DNA of 64,000 nt, from NCBI RefSeq assembly GCF_004135385.1, contig NZ_CP035493.1:124001-188000 (forward strand), written 5' to 3'. The notes under the pieces were generated by a model. That model was not told the origin of the DNA. It saw only the letters and a program-made list of their open reading frames with translations, and ran no database searches. The position numbers and the translations under genes are program-made. The stretch is from Xylanimonas protaetiae. GTDB lineage: Bacteria; Actinomycetota; Actinomycetes; Actinomycetales; Cellulomonadaceae. This document shows, piece by piece, positions 31,347 to 40,060 of the stretch (its first letter is position 1; every line of letters begins with the position of its first letter).

Positions 31347-31529
31347 CTGTGATCTCCCAGGCGTCCAGGTGTCCAAGCGCCAGACCCGCAGCTGGTTGAC
31401 GCCCCTGCCGCGCGGCGCCATCGACATTCGCTTCCGAACTCGCGGGCACCCTACTCGCCCGTTCTGTGCTGCTCACCCGTATCGCCCGGGAGTTCACGTA
31501 ATGAGACCGAGCCGGGGTGTCTGCCGTTG

Positions 31530-32747
31530 TCACGCCCTCCGGAACTCGATGCCAGGTGTCGCGGAACCGCCTCCAAAGCAGGCGGCAGCGGCCGTCACCA
31601 CGCTGCCCGCACGCCGATCGTCCGGGCCGAGGGCGATCAGCCGGTTCGGGACGTACGAGACGCCTGCACGGACCCGCGGCCATGCCTGGTTTGCTGACCC
31701 GCCCCCGCCGTCGTGCCCAAAACTCGCGCCATCGGCCCCTGGCCTGGCGCGCGTACGCAGACGGTACCCACCGCCCCCGTAGACCATCGGAACCCCAATG
31801 ATCGCATCCGTGTGGCGGGCATGCTCCCTGGTGGCGTCACGCAGGAGCTCGCGCCCCAGGATCGCTGCGGGTTCGCCCTCGTCACGGGTCGCGTCCGCCG
31901 CCAAGAGGCTGTACAACCGAGCGAGGTCACGAGCGGTGCCGACGGCGTTGACCGCCGGGACAAGCGCGGTGAGCCGACGGGGGTCGGACCAGATGGCGGC
32001 GTCAGGCGGAAAGGGCATTGGGTTCTGCCAGACCCGCTGAGTCAGCGGGTCGCTGCTGGTGAAGTACCCAGTGAACTGGTCGAGGAACCCGGCGCCGTAC
32101 TCCGTCCTGGCGACCCGACCCAGGTCACCGGGGCGGACGCCGAAGTGCACGTCCAGCCCATGCGGCGCCGCGACTTCGTCATGGAAGAAGCGTGCAAGAT
32201 CGCGGCCGTCCACCCGCCGGATGATCTCCGCCACGATCCACCCCGGCGTGAACGGCCCGTACATCAGCGGGTACGCGCGGGGATCATCCTCAGGCGGTTG
32301 TGCGGCGAGCACCGCGGCCATCGCCTCGGGATCCTCGACGTCCGCCTGCGAGACCGCCTCGTGCAGCGCGGGCAGGCCTGCGGTGAACGTCACCACCTGG
32401 CGGAGGGTGATGCGATCCTTGCCAGCAGCCCCGAACTCGGGCCACCAGACGGAGACCGGTCGGTCGAGGTCAAGCCCGGCACGCTCGACGAGGACGAGGA
32501 GGGCTGTCGCGACCAGGCCCTTGCTGCCCGAGAAGATCAGCTGCAGCGTGTTCCGCTCCCACGGGCGCTCGTCGTAGGCGTCCGCGACGCCGCCCCACAG
32601 GTCGGCGACGAGGTCGCCGTCGACGGCAACGGCAAGCGCCGCACCGAGCTCGTCACGATGCGTGAAGTTGCGGACGAACTCGGCTCGCAGTGGCTCGAAG
32701 CCGCTGTGGACAGTCCCCTGGACCGCGTCCGCCGTCTCTGTCGTCAC
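31530..32747 (-). CDS. Beta-lactamase-class-C-like serine hydrolase
   Basis: 405 residues from a GTG eight bases after the stop of the aldo/keto reductase gene, so the two form an operon. The class-C/esterase EstB fold is visible: SxxK motif FSGSKGLVATALL (Ser about 75), a Tyr in YPLMYGPFTPGW that can serve as the second catalytic residue, and HDGGGGS near the C-terminus in place of the KTG box. No signal peptide, so a cytoplasmic esterase or transesterase is more likely than antibiotic resistance. The gene flanks the cyclitol operon and may tailor or deacylate its product. Confidence 0.85.
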   Translation of the reverse strand: MTTETADAVQGTVHSGFEPLRAEFVRNFTHRDELGAALAVAVDGDLVADLWGGVADAYDERPWERNTLQLIFSGSKGLVATALLVLVERAGLDLDRPVSVWWPEFGAAGKDRITLRQVVTFTAGLPALHEAVSQADVEDPEAMAAVLAAQPPEDDPRAYPLMYGPFTPGWIVAEIIRRVDGRDLARFFHDEVAAPHGLDVHFGVRPGDLGRVARTEYGAGFLDQFTGYFTSSDPLTQRVWQNPMPFPPDAAIWSDPRRLTALVPAVNAVGTARDLARLYSLLAADATRDEGEPAAILGRELLRDATREHARHTDAIIGVPMVYGGGGYRLRTRARPGADGASFGHDGGGGSANQAWPRVRAGVSYVPNRLIALGPDDRRAGSVVTAAAACFGGGSATPGIEFRRA

Positions 32748-32754
32748 GACGCCG

Positions 32755-33620
32755 TCACCCTTCCACGAGACGCAGCAGCTGCTCATCGGTGAGCTCAATG
32801 CTGCCAGCCGCGACGTTCTCAGCCAGGTGCTCGACCGACGTCGTGCCCGGGATGGGGGCGATCACCGGAGAACGATAGAGCAGCCAGGCAAGTGACACCT
32901 GGGCTGGCGTCGCTCCCACCTCCGCCGCGATCTCGGCAAGCACTCCCCCAGGCTTCGCGAGCTCGCCCACAGCGATCGGGAAGAACGGCATGTAAGTTAT
33001 CCCGCGGCTCTCGCAGTGATCGATGACCGCCCCGTCATTCCTGGCAGAGAGGTTGTACTGGTTCTGCACGACCGCTATGTCCGCAACCTGTGAGGCCTTC
33101 TCGATCTGGTCGACCGTCACCATGGACAAGCCAATGTGCCCGATCTTTCCCGCATCCTGCAGTTCCTTGAGAGCCCCGACCTGATCCTCGAGCGGGACCT
33201 GGGAGTCGATCCGGTGCAGCAGGTAGACGGGGAGGCGCTCGAGTCGCAGGCGCCGAAGACTGAGCTCTGCCTGCTGCTTGAGGTACTCGGGGCGTCCGAG
33301 CGGGACCCACTCCTCCATCGACGGCCCCGGGCGCACGACGCCAGCCTTACTGACGACCACCACGTCGTCGCGACCGCCCAAGGCTTCGCCGAAGATCTCC
33401 TCGTTCGCGCCGAGCGCGTACGAGTCCGCCGTGTCGAACAAGGTGACGCCGAGATCTGCGGCGTGGCGCACCAGGCCGACGGCGGCCGCTCGGTCCGCCG
33501 GACCGTGCCAGACGTCGCCGTCAGCCAGCCGCATCCCCCGTAGCCGATCCGCCCAACCTGCAGGTCCTGCCCGATCAGCACGGCGGGCTCCGCGCTAACT
33601 GAACTCTCGTCAATGGTCAT
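32755..33620 (-). pseudogene. Aldo/keto reductase, broken by a one-base frameshift
   Basis: The start ATG at 33620 has GGAGG seven bases upstream and encodes the N-terminus up to LQVGRIGYGG. There the frame is lost in the run of five C (33535-33539, plus strand); one more base gives YGGMRLADGDVWHG and the rest of a standard NADPH aldo/keto reductase: FDTADSYALGANEE (Asp and Tyr of the catalytic tetrad), VVVVSKAGV (Lys), VYLLHRID (His), and PIPGTTS near the end. About 288 residues if repaired. Reduces carbonyls; its place beside the cyclitol operon suggests a tailoring role. Confidence 0.85.
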
Positions 33621-33894
33621 CTGTCGCCCTCCTGGCAACTCGTTACTCCGGAAGCGCCAACGCTCATCGCTCGAGGTGGCGCGAGCCAAGCGCTCCCGCC
33701 GGAAGGTGTCATGACGGCTGGACTATGTCAGGTCGGGCGTGACGCACGACATTCTCGACATGACAGAGTCCCTTCGAGGTGACGCACTGGGCCACGAGTC
33801 CTGGCCTCGTGCGGATCGCAGGCGGTTGCCTCCTCCACGTCATCGGTGCCGTCCGACAGGGCGGCCCGTCACCGCGATCGAGGAGGCAATACTG
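33621..33894. promoter_or_regulatory. Divergent promoter region of the cyclitol operon
   Basis: 274 bases between the divergent aldo/keto reductase and cyclase genes. Promoters for both directions must lie here, but no -35/-10 pair is convincing and no palindrome stands out. The AGGAGG at 33881-33886 is the ribosome site that fixes the cyclase start. Confidence 0.5.
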
Positions 33895-35121
33895 GTGAGC
33901 GAGATCCTCTCCCCTGCCAGACACGATGGTGCCGGCGTTTTTATCGAGCCACGGAATGTCGACTCGTGGCGCGTGCGGGCCCAGAAGGATGTCGCATACG
34001 AAGTCCGGTTCTGCGAAGACGTGTTCGACCCTCGGTCCACGGCTCTGCTCGAGACCGGCGTACCTGACAGTCCGAGAAGCCTGCGCCGGTTCGTCGTCAT
34101 CGACTCCGTGATCGACAACCTGCACGGCGAACGGATCCGGGCCTGGTTCGACCACCATCGTGTCGAGGCGCACCTTCTCGTCCTCGAGATCGACGAGACC
34201 GTCAAGACGCTGGACATGCTCGCTCAGGTCGCCGCCGAGTTCGACGCTTTCGGGATCGACCGACGGCGTGAGCCGATCATCGTGATCGGTGGGGGCGTGA
34301 TCATGGACATCGTCGGCCTTGCGGCCAACCTCTACCGCCGCGGCACCCCCTTCGTCCGCGTCCCCACGACGCTCATCGGGTTGGTCGATGCGGGAGTCGG
34401 CGTGAAGACCGGTGTCAACTTCAACGGTCACAAGAACCGTCTCGGCACCTACTTCGAGAAGTCCCTGACCCTGCTCGACCCGTCGTTCCTCCGCACGCTC
34501 GACGAGCGGCACATCTCGAATGGCATGGCCGAGATTCTCAAGATCGCCATCGTCAAGGATCGTGACCTCTTCGACGTGCTGTCTCTCTCCGGTCCTGAGC
34601 TGATCGACCGACGTTTCCAGAACGAGGACCGTTCCGGGCGCCGGGCCGCGGCTTACGTCCTCGAGCACGCCATCCACGGGATGCTCAAGGAACTTCAGCC
34701 CAACCTCTGGGAGGCGGACCTGGAGCGGGTCGTCGATTACGGCCACACCTTCAGCCCCACGGTCGAGATGCACGCGCTGCCGGCGCTGCTCCACGGCGAG
34801 GCGGTGTGCATCGACATGGCCCTCACGACGGTCATGGCGGCACGCCGCGGGCTGATGACGGACTCGGAGATGCGGCTCGTTCTCGACGTGATGCGTGCCC
34901 TGCGCCTGCCCGCCTGGGACGACTGCCTTGAGCCTGAGCTACTCGCACGTGCTTTGGAGGACACCCGCCGGCACCGGGACGGTCAGCAGCGGCTGCCGCT
35001 TCCCGTCGGCATCGGCGCCTGCACGTTCGTCAACGACGTCACCACTGACGAGATCACCGCGGCACTGCACCAGCTCCGCTCTCTTGTGTCCGACGGCGCC
35101 CCTCAGGAGTCCCGCGCATGA
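33895..35121 (+). CDS. Sedoheptulose-7-phosphate cyclase (2-epi-5-epi-valiolone synthase-like)
   Basis: 408 residues from a GTG with AGGAGG eight bases upstream. It belongs to the 3-dehydroquinate-synthase-like sugar phosphate cyclases. NAD+ loop IVIGGGVIMDIVGLAANLYRR (about 130-150), then RVPTTLIGLVDAGVGVKTGVN and NGHKNRLGTYF; zinc ligands Glu about 213 (NGMAEILKI), His about 284 (YGHTFSP) and His about 300 (LHGEAV). The ALYRRGTP/GHKNRLG/HTFSP pattern favours the sedoheptulose-7-phosphate cyclases that make 2-epi-5-epi-valiolone or relatives over DHQ or 2-deoxy-scyllo-inosose synthase. The exact epimer cannot be read safely. First gene of a six-gene overlapping operon. Confidence 0.88.
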   Translation: MSEILSPARHDGAGVFIEPRNVDSWRVRAQKDVAYEVRFCEDVFDPRSTALLETGVPDSPRSLRRFVVIDSVIDNLHGERIRAWFDHHRVEAHLLVLEIDETVKTLDMLAQVAAEFDAFGIDRRREPIIVIGGGVIMDIVGLAANLYRRGTPFVRVPTTLIGLVDAGVGVKTGVNFNGHKNRLGTYFEKSLTLLDPSFLRTLDERHISNGMAEILKIAIVKDRDLFDVLSLSGPELIDRRFQNEDRSGRRAAAYVLEHAIHGMLKELQPNLWEADLERVVDYGHTFSPTVEMHALPALLHGEAVCIDMALTTVMAARRGLMTDSEMRLVLDVMRALRLPAWDDCLEPELLARALEDTRRHRDGQQRLPLPVGIGACTFVNDVTTDEITAALHQLRSLVSDGAPQESRA

Positions 35122-36785
35122 CTCGCACCCAACTCACCCGTCGCACGGTCCTCACGGCTGCCGGTGCAAGCACAGCCCTCTTCGGGCTGTCGAGGCTCCA
35201 CGGATCGGCCGGGGATCTGCTGTCCGCGGTCGTCGAGGCGGACACGTCCGGTGCAGCGGCGACGGCGTTGACCGTGACCCCGACCGACCGCCAGTACTGG
35301 GATCTGGTCTCTCCGTTCAACCAGCGCTGGGTCGGATCGCCCGATGCCGTGCGGCTGCCCACGACGACCGAGCAGGTCGTCAACGCCGTGCGGGAGGCGG
35401 TCCGAGCAGGAAAGCGGCTCTCGGTCCGCGGCGGGGGGCACGGCTACGAGGACTGGATATACAACTCCCAGATCAAGGTCGTCGTCGATATGAGCCTGAT
35501 GCGCCGCGTCTACTTTGACCCGGCTCGCCAGGCGTTCGCAGTCGAGGCGGGGGCCTCGCTGCTCGATGTCTACACCGGCTTGTATGAGGGCTACGGCGTG
35601 ACGGTACCCGCCGGGGTGTGCGCCACGGTCGGCATCGGGGGGCACGCCTGCGGCGGCGGTTACGGCATGCTGTCGCGCAAGCACGGCCTGATTGTCGACT
35701 ACCTGGAGGCCGTGGAGGTCGTGACGGTGTCCGCGACGGGGATCGTCAGGCCCGTCGTCGCGACCCGGGACCCGGCCGATCCGAATCACGACCTGTGGTG
35801 GGCCCACACCGGTGGCGGAGGCGGCACCTTCGGCGTCGTGACCAGATACTGGTTCCGCTCCAAGAACACAACCAGCACCGACCCGACGGAGCTGCTACCG
35901 GCTCCGCCGGTCCAAGTACTCTCCGTGACGGCCGAGTGGCCTTGGGACCAGATCACCGAGCAGGGCTTCGCGAAGTTGCTGCGGGCCTACGGTACGTGGC
36001 ACGAACGGCATTCCGGGAGGGCGGACCCCTACGCCGGCCTCTGCAGCTGGCTCTTCGTCCCGCACCGGACGGGCGGGAAGATCAACGTGCTAATTCAGAT
36101 GGACGGCTCCAGGGGCGACGCCGAGCATCTCGTACGCGCCTTCCTCGACGAGCTGGACGCTGCTGCGGGCGTGCTGCGTACGGAGAACGTGCTGCGCACG
36201 GAGTGGCTGAAGGCGACCCGTCACATGGGCATGGGCTCCCCACTGCAGACGTCGCCGACGCTCCGCGGCGAACACAAGTCCGCGTACCTACGCAGGAGCT
36301 TCACCGAGGAGCACATCGCGGCCGCGTGGAAGCACCTGACTCGCGCCGACTACGACAACGGTTACGGCATGTTCGTCGCCACCTCGTACGGCGGCGCCAT
36401 CAATGATGTCGCTCCGGACGCGACGGCCGTGCACCAGCGTGACGCGATTCTCAAACTGCTCTTCCAGACCTACTGGACCGACCCGTCGCAGGACGCGCGG
36501 CACGTCTCCTGGCTCCGCGACCTCTACGAGGAGATGTACGCCTCGACCGGCGGCGTGCCGGTCCCTGGCGAGGTCACGGCTGGCTGCTACGTCAACTACC
36601 CGGACGGCGACATCAGCGACCCTGCCCGTAACCAGTCCGGGGTCCCGTGGACCACGCTGTACTGGGGAGACAACTACTCCCGGCTCCAGCGAGTGAAGGC
36701 CGCGTACGATCCGACCGACTTCTTCCGGCACGCACAGTCGGTGCGGCTGCCCGGAGTCGCCCCGGTGAACGGGGGCCGACCATGA
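35118..36785 (+). CDS. Tat-exported FAD-linked oxidase (BBE type, bicovalent flavin)
   Basis: 555 residues; the start overlaps the cyclase stop (ATGA). N-terminal twin-arginine signal TRRTVLTAAGASTALFG. FAD-binding PCMH domain with RGGGHGYED (His about 108) and GVCATVGIGGHACGGGYG (Cys about 168), the two residues that in this family bind flavin covalently, then a substrate domain and the C-terminal berberine-bridge segment YNGxSRLQRVKAAYDPTDFF-like (NYSRLQRVKAAYDPTDFFRH). Enzymes of this group oxidise alcohols, sugars or amines with O2. A Tat signal implies that the step occurs outside the cytoplasm, unusual in a cyclitol pathway. Confidence 0.9.
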   Translation: MTRTQLTRRTVLTAAGASTALFGLSRLHGSAGDLLSAVVEADTSGAAATALTVTPTDRQYWDLVSPFNQRWVGSPDAVRLPTTTEQVVNAVREAVRAGKRLSVRGGGHGYEDWIYNSQIKVVVDMSLMRRVYFDPARQAFAVEAGASLLDVYTGLYEGYGVTVPAGVCATVGIGGHACGGGYGMLSRKHGLIVDYLEAVEVVTVSATGIVRPVVATRDPADPNHDLWWAHTGGGGGTFGVVTRYWFRSKNTTSTDPTELLPAPPVQVLSVTAEWPWDQITEQGFAKLLRAYGTWHERHSGRADPYAGLCSWLFVPHRTGGKINVLIQMDGSRGDAEHLVRAFLDELDAAAGVLRTENVLRTEWLKATRHMGMGSPLQTSPTLRGEHKSAYLRRSFTEEHIAAAWKHLTRADYDNGYGMFVATSYGGAINDVAPDATAVHQRDAILKLLFQTYWTDPSQDARHVSWLRDLYEEMYASTGGVPVPGEVTAGCYVNYPDGDISDPARNQSGVPWTTLYWGDNYSRLQRVKAAYDPTDFFRHAQSVRLPGVAPVNGGRP

Positions 36786-37933
36786 TGCGCGGCCCGGCGC
36801 TCGACTCCTTGACGTCCACCCGGTTCGTCGCTGCGCTCATGGTGTTTGTCACCCACGTGACGGTCAACCACGTCGTTGCCGACAAGTCCCTGGCGGACGG
36901 GCTGGACCGTTGGCTGGGGCGCCTCGGCTACGCGGGAGTGACGTTCTTCTTCGTCCTATCCGGGTTCGTGCTGATGTGGTCCGCTCGCGAACACGACACC
37001 ATGCGCGCGTTCTACCGCCGCAGGATCGTCAAGATCTTCCCGAACCACCTCGTCACCTGGGTCGTCGGACTCGCTCTCATGGTGGGCACCGGTGCGATCG
37101 CCGCCGTTCCCATCGCCTCGCTTATGCCCAGCCTGTTCCTTGTCCAGTCCTGGAGTACAGACTTGCCGGTGCTGTTCGGCACCAACGGGCCGTCGTGGTC
37201 CCTGGCCTGCGAGCTGCTGTTCTACTTCTCGTTCCCGCTGCTCGCTCCCCTGGTACGAGCCGTACGGACGGATCGCCTGTGGTGGGCCGTCGGCGCCGCC
37301 TGCCTTTTCGAGCTGGCTGTCCCCGCGGTCGCGAGCATGCTGCCGGGCACCGAGCCGTCGCCTTTCCAGAACATGCCGTGGACCCAGAACTGGTTCGCGT
37401 ACTTCCTGCCTGCCGGCAGGGTCGGCGACTTCGTGCTCGGTATGGTGCTGGCCAGGGTCGTCGCCGAACGTCGGCTGCCACGGGTTGGAGTCCCTGCCGC
37501 GCTGGTACTGGCGGGACTCGGCTACGCCGGGGTCCTGCTCCTGCCCGGTCCGTTCGGCTTGGTCGCCCCGGTGGCTCTCCCGCTCGGCCTGCTCGTCGCC
37601 GTGCTCGCCCACCGTGAGGTCGACGGTCGGGCGGGATGGCTCGCCGCCAGGCCGCTGGTGCGGCTTGGCGAGATCTCATTCGCCTTCTACATGGTCCACT
37701 TCCTCGTCCTGCAGTACGGGCCGCTCGGCCTCGCCACACGGGCACCTCAGGACGTGCCGCGCCAACCCGCAGTCGCGGCAGTTCTCGTGGTGACGTCGCT
37801 GGCGATCAGCCTCGGACTCGGCTGGGCGCTGTTCCGGCTCGTCGAGGTGCCCGCCATGAACCGCTGGGGGCGAACCGTCAAGCGCGAACCAGCCGTGCCT
37901 CCGCCCATGATCGAGGAGGCGCTCCGTGGCTGA
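36782..37933 (+). CDS. Membrane acyltransferase (acyltransferase-3/OafA type)
   Basis: 383 residues, start overlapping the oxidase stop by four bases. About 10 membrane segments. The start LDSLTSTRFVAALMVFVTH carries the conserved RxxAAxxVxxxH pattern with the catalytic His, and GVTFFFVLSGFVLMWS plus YRRRIVKIFPNHLVTW are typical. These proteins move acyl groups from cytoplasmic acyl-CoA to extracellular acceptors. In this operon it probably acylates the cyclitol or its conjugate. Confidence 0.9.
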   Translation: MMRGPALDSLTSTRFVAALMVFVTHVTVNHVVADKSLADGLDRWLGRLGYAGVTFFFVLSGFVLMWSAREHDTMRAFYRRRIVKIFPNHLVTWVVGLALMVGTGAIAAVPIASLMPSLFLVQSWSTDLPVLFGTNGPSWSLACELLFYFSFPLLAPLVRAVRTDRLWWAVGAACLFELAVPAVASMLPGTEPSPFQNMPWTQNWFAYFLPAGRVGDFVLGMVLARVVAERRLPRVGVPAALVLAGLGYAGVLLLPGPFGLVAPVALPLGLLVAVLAHREVDGRAGWLAARPLVRLGEISFAFYMVHFLVLQYGPLGLATRAPQDVPRQPAVAAVLVVTSLAISLGLGWALFRLVEVPAMNRWGRTVKREPAVPPPMIEEALRG

Positions 37934-39020
37934 CCCCGTGGTCGCCGAGTTCCGTGCCAACCAGGGGCGGGTTGCCGGCCTCGCGAACAAGCACCTGCTC
38001 CTGCTCACCGTCACTGGCCGCCACTCCGGGACGGGTCGCACCACTCCGTTGCTCTACCTCCCGGACGACGAGGCCTACGTCGTCTTCGGCCTAAACGGTG
38101 GAGCCCCGAGGAACCCTGCTTGGGTCGGCAACCTCATAGCCGCGGGACACTGCGAGATCGAGGTGGGCGAGCGCACGCTGATCGCGACGGTGGAGCGTGC
38201 GACCGGGCGCGATGCAGAGAGCCTCTGGCGTCGACAGGTCGCGCTTGTACCGGAGTTCGAGACGTTCCGAAGCCGGACCACACGGCCAATCCCGATCCTT
38301 CGGCTGCGGCCCCTCACTGTCGGCTTCGGGCCACGACCCCAGGTGGACCGTCCCCGCGGCCGCACCGAGCTCGACGTGGAGGCGATCCTCTTCGACATGG
38401 ACGGCACGCTCGTCGACTCCGAGGAGTCGATCAACGCCGTGTGGACGGCCTTCGCGCTCCGGCACGGCCTGGACCCGGAGCAGGTCGTCGCCGGCGTGCA
38501 TGGCCGGACCGGGTCGGAGATCATCGCCGACCATGTCACCGACCCCGAGGTTGCCGCCGTAGAGCGGAGGCGGATGGTGGAGGAGCAAGCAGACGCCGCC
38601 GACGTCGTACGGGAGGTCGCCGGAGCGAGCCGTCTGCTGCGCGCGCTGCCCAGAGCGGCGTGGGCGATCGTGACGGCCGCCCCTCGGTGCATCGCGATCC
38701 GGCGCATCGCCGCTGCCGGTCTTCCTATGCCCGACGTCCTGGTCAGCGCGGAGGACGTCCCGCGGGGGAAACCTGATCCCGAGGGGTTCCTCCACGCGGC
38801 CCGGGCCCTGGGCGCTACACCGGAACGCTGTCTCGTGTTGGAAGACTCTCCCGCTGGGATCGAGGCCGGCGCACGCGCTGGCGCGACAGTCGTGCAGGTC
38901 GGCGCGCCGGACGGCGGTGCCGTGCACGGCGCTGACCTCATCGTGCCTGACCTGACACACCTCCGGGTCCAGGCCCGCGGGTCCCGAGGGCTGCACGTCA
39001 CCGTCGAGGACCACGCATGA
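37926..39020 (+). CDS. Fusion of F420/quinone-type nitroreductase domain and HAD phosphatase
   Basis: 364 residues from a GTG, overlapping the acyltransferase by eight bases. Residues about 1-125 match the Ddn-type split-barrel flavin/deazaflavin reductase family (LTVTGRHSGTGRTTPLLYL, RNPAWVGNL). After a basic linker, residues about 150-360 form a HAD superfamily sugar-phosphatase: ILFDMDGTLVDSEES (motif I), IVTAAPR (II), RGKPDPEGF (III) and VLEDSPAGIEAG (IV). No stop or start separates the two halves. The HAD part can remove the phosphate placed by the neighbouring kinase or act on a phosphorylated intermediate; the reductase half may reduce an enone or quinone-like intermediate. Confidence 0.88.
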   Translation: MADPVVAEFRANQGRVAGLANKHLLLLTVTGRHSGTGRTTPLLYLPDDEAYVVFGLNGGAPRNPAWVGNLIAAGHCEIEVGERTLIATVERATGRDAESLWRRQVALVPEFETFRSRTTRPIPILRLRPLTVGFGPRPQVDRPRGRTELDVEAILFDMDGTLVDSEESINAVWTAFALRHGLDPEQVVAGVHGRTGSEIIADHVTDPEVAAVERRRMVEEQADAADVVREVAGASRLLRALPRAAWAIVTAAPRCIAIRRIAAAGLPMPDVLVSAEDVPRGKPDPEGFLHAARALGATPERCLVLEDSPAGIEAGARAGATVVQVGAPDGGAVHGADLIVPDLTHLRVQARGSRGLHVTVEDHA

Positions 39021-40060
39021 CCGTGGCCACCGGACCTCAGGTCGACCTTGACATCGGGGGTACCTGGTTCCGCGCCCGGGTCGCGAACAACTCGGGCGCG
39101 GAACCCTTCGAAACCGTGCTCCCGGCCCCGAGCCTCTTGCGGCGCCCCGACCGCCACGTCGGAGACCTGATCGCGGACCTCGTCGACCTGCTCGACCGTT
39201 CAGCTCCTCCCGGTGCCGACGTCGCGGTATCGCTGGGTGCAGCGATGGACGAGACGACGGGAGTCGTCCGCGGGTCTGGGCCGTTGTGGGGGGACTGGAC
39301 GGGGCAGTTGCCGCTGGCCGACCTGCTCCGGAAACGCCGACCCGACGCACGTTGGGCCATCTTCAACGACCTCACCTGCGGGGTCGCCTCACTCGCCGCC
39401 TCCGCGCCGGCGGAGGCGGCGCAGATCACCTACATGACGGTCAGCAGCGGCGTGGCGCTCCGTACCGCCGATCGAACGCGAGGGGTTATCGAGGTGGACC
39501 GGTGGGGCCTGCAGGGAGAGGTGGGACACGGACCAGCCGCTCCGGTCGATCGCCAGATCCTCCAGCACTGGCCACTACCCTGCGAGTGCGGTGGCCTCGG
39601 TCACGTCGCGTCCCTCGCTTCCGGCCCGGGCTTGAGCCGCGCGGCGCACGCCCTTGGACTCGGACCTGCCAAGGACTTCGCCCAGCGGTTCCCCTCACTC
39701 CTCGATCTCGGTGATCCGCTGGCACAGACACTCCTCACCGAGGCAGTGCGCCCCGTCGCCGAGGCTATCCGGGGACTGTGGCGCGTTCGTCCCCACGCGG
39801 AACTGGTCGCGGTAGGCGGTGGAGTCGCCAGCGGCCTCGGCCGCCGGTACGAGAGGGAGTTGCGCCGACTGCTCGTCGAGGATCGGACGTACGCGGACGG
39901 CGGACGGGACCACGCCTGGGTCGCCGAACACGTCTGGGTGACGTCTGACACGGATCTCGACCTGCGGGCTGGAGCTCGCCTGCTCGCCAACCACGTGCTA
40001 CGCCCGCTGCGTCCGGGCGGAGACCACCATGTCAACCACAACCAAGGAGACGCTCGATGA
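39017..40060 (+). CDS. ROK-family kinase (cyclitol/sugar kinase)
   Basis: 347 residues, ATGA overlap with the fusion gene. ROK signatures: DLDIGGTWFRARV (phosphate loop), a central GLQGEVGHGPAA with the catalytic His region and PCECGGLGHVASLASGPG, in which the usual CxCGxxGC zinc cluster has His in place of the last Cys, and VAVGGGVASGL. Characterised cyclitol kinases AcbM (acarbose) and ValC (validamycin) are ROK proteins acting on valiolone derivatives, so phosphorylation of the cyclase product is the likely role. Substrate identity is inference from context. Confidence 0.87.
   Translation: MTVATGPQVDLDIGGTWFRARVANNSGAEPFETVLPAPSLLRRPDRHVGDLIADLVDLLDRSAPPGADVAVSLGAAMDETTGVVRGSGPLWGDWTGQLPLADLLRKRRPDARWAIFNDLTCGVASLAASAPAEAAQITYMTVSSGVALRTADRTRGVIEVDRWGLQGEVGHGPAAPVDRQILQHWPLPCECGGLGHVASLASGPGLSRAAHALGLGPAKDFAQRFPSLLDLGDPLAQTLLTEAVRPVAEAIRGLWRVRPHAELVAVGGGVASGLGRRYERELRRLLVEDRTYADGGRDHAWVAEHVWVTSDTDLDLRAGARLLANHVLRPLRPGGDHHVNHNQGDAR

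Noticed and set aside
31530-32747. Serine hydrolase as a secreted antibiotic-resistance beta-lactamase
   Set aside because: No signal peptide and the KTG box is replaced by an HDGGG-type end, as in class-C-like esterases.
33709-34794. Open frame of 361 codons antisense to the cyclase
   Set aside because: Mirrors the cyclase coding bias; no motif.
33895-35121. Cyclase as 2-deoxy-scyllo-inosose synthase (aminoglycoside pathway)
   Set aside because: The YRRGTP, GHKNRLG and HTFSP pattern fits sedoheptulose-7-phosphate cyclases better, and no aminotransferase or glycosyltransferase accompanies it; not fully excluded.
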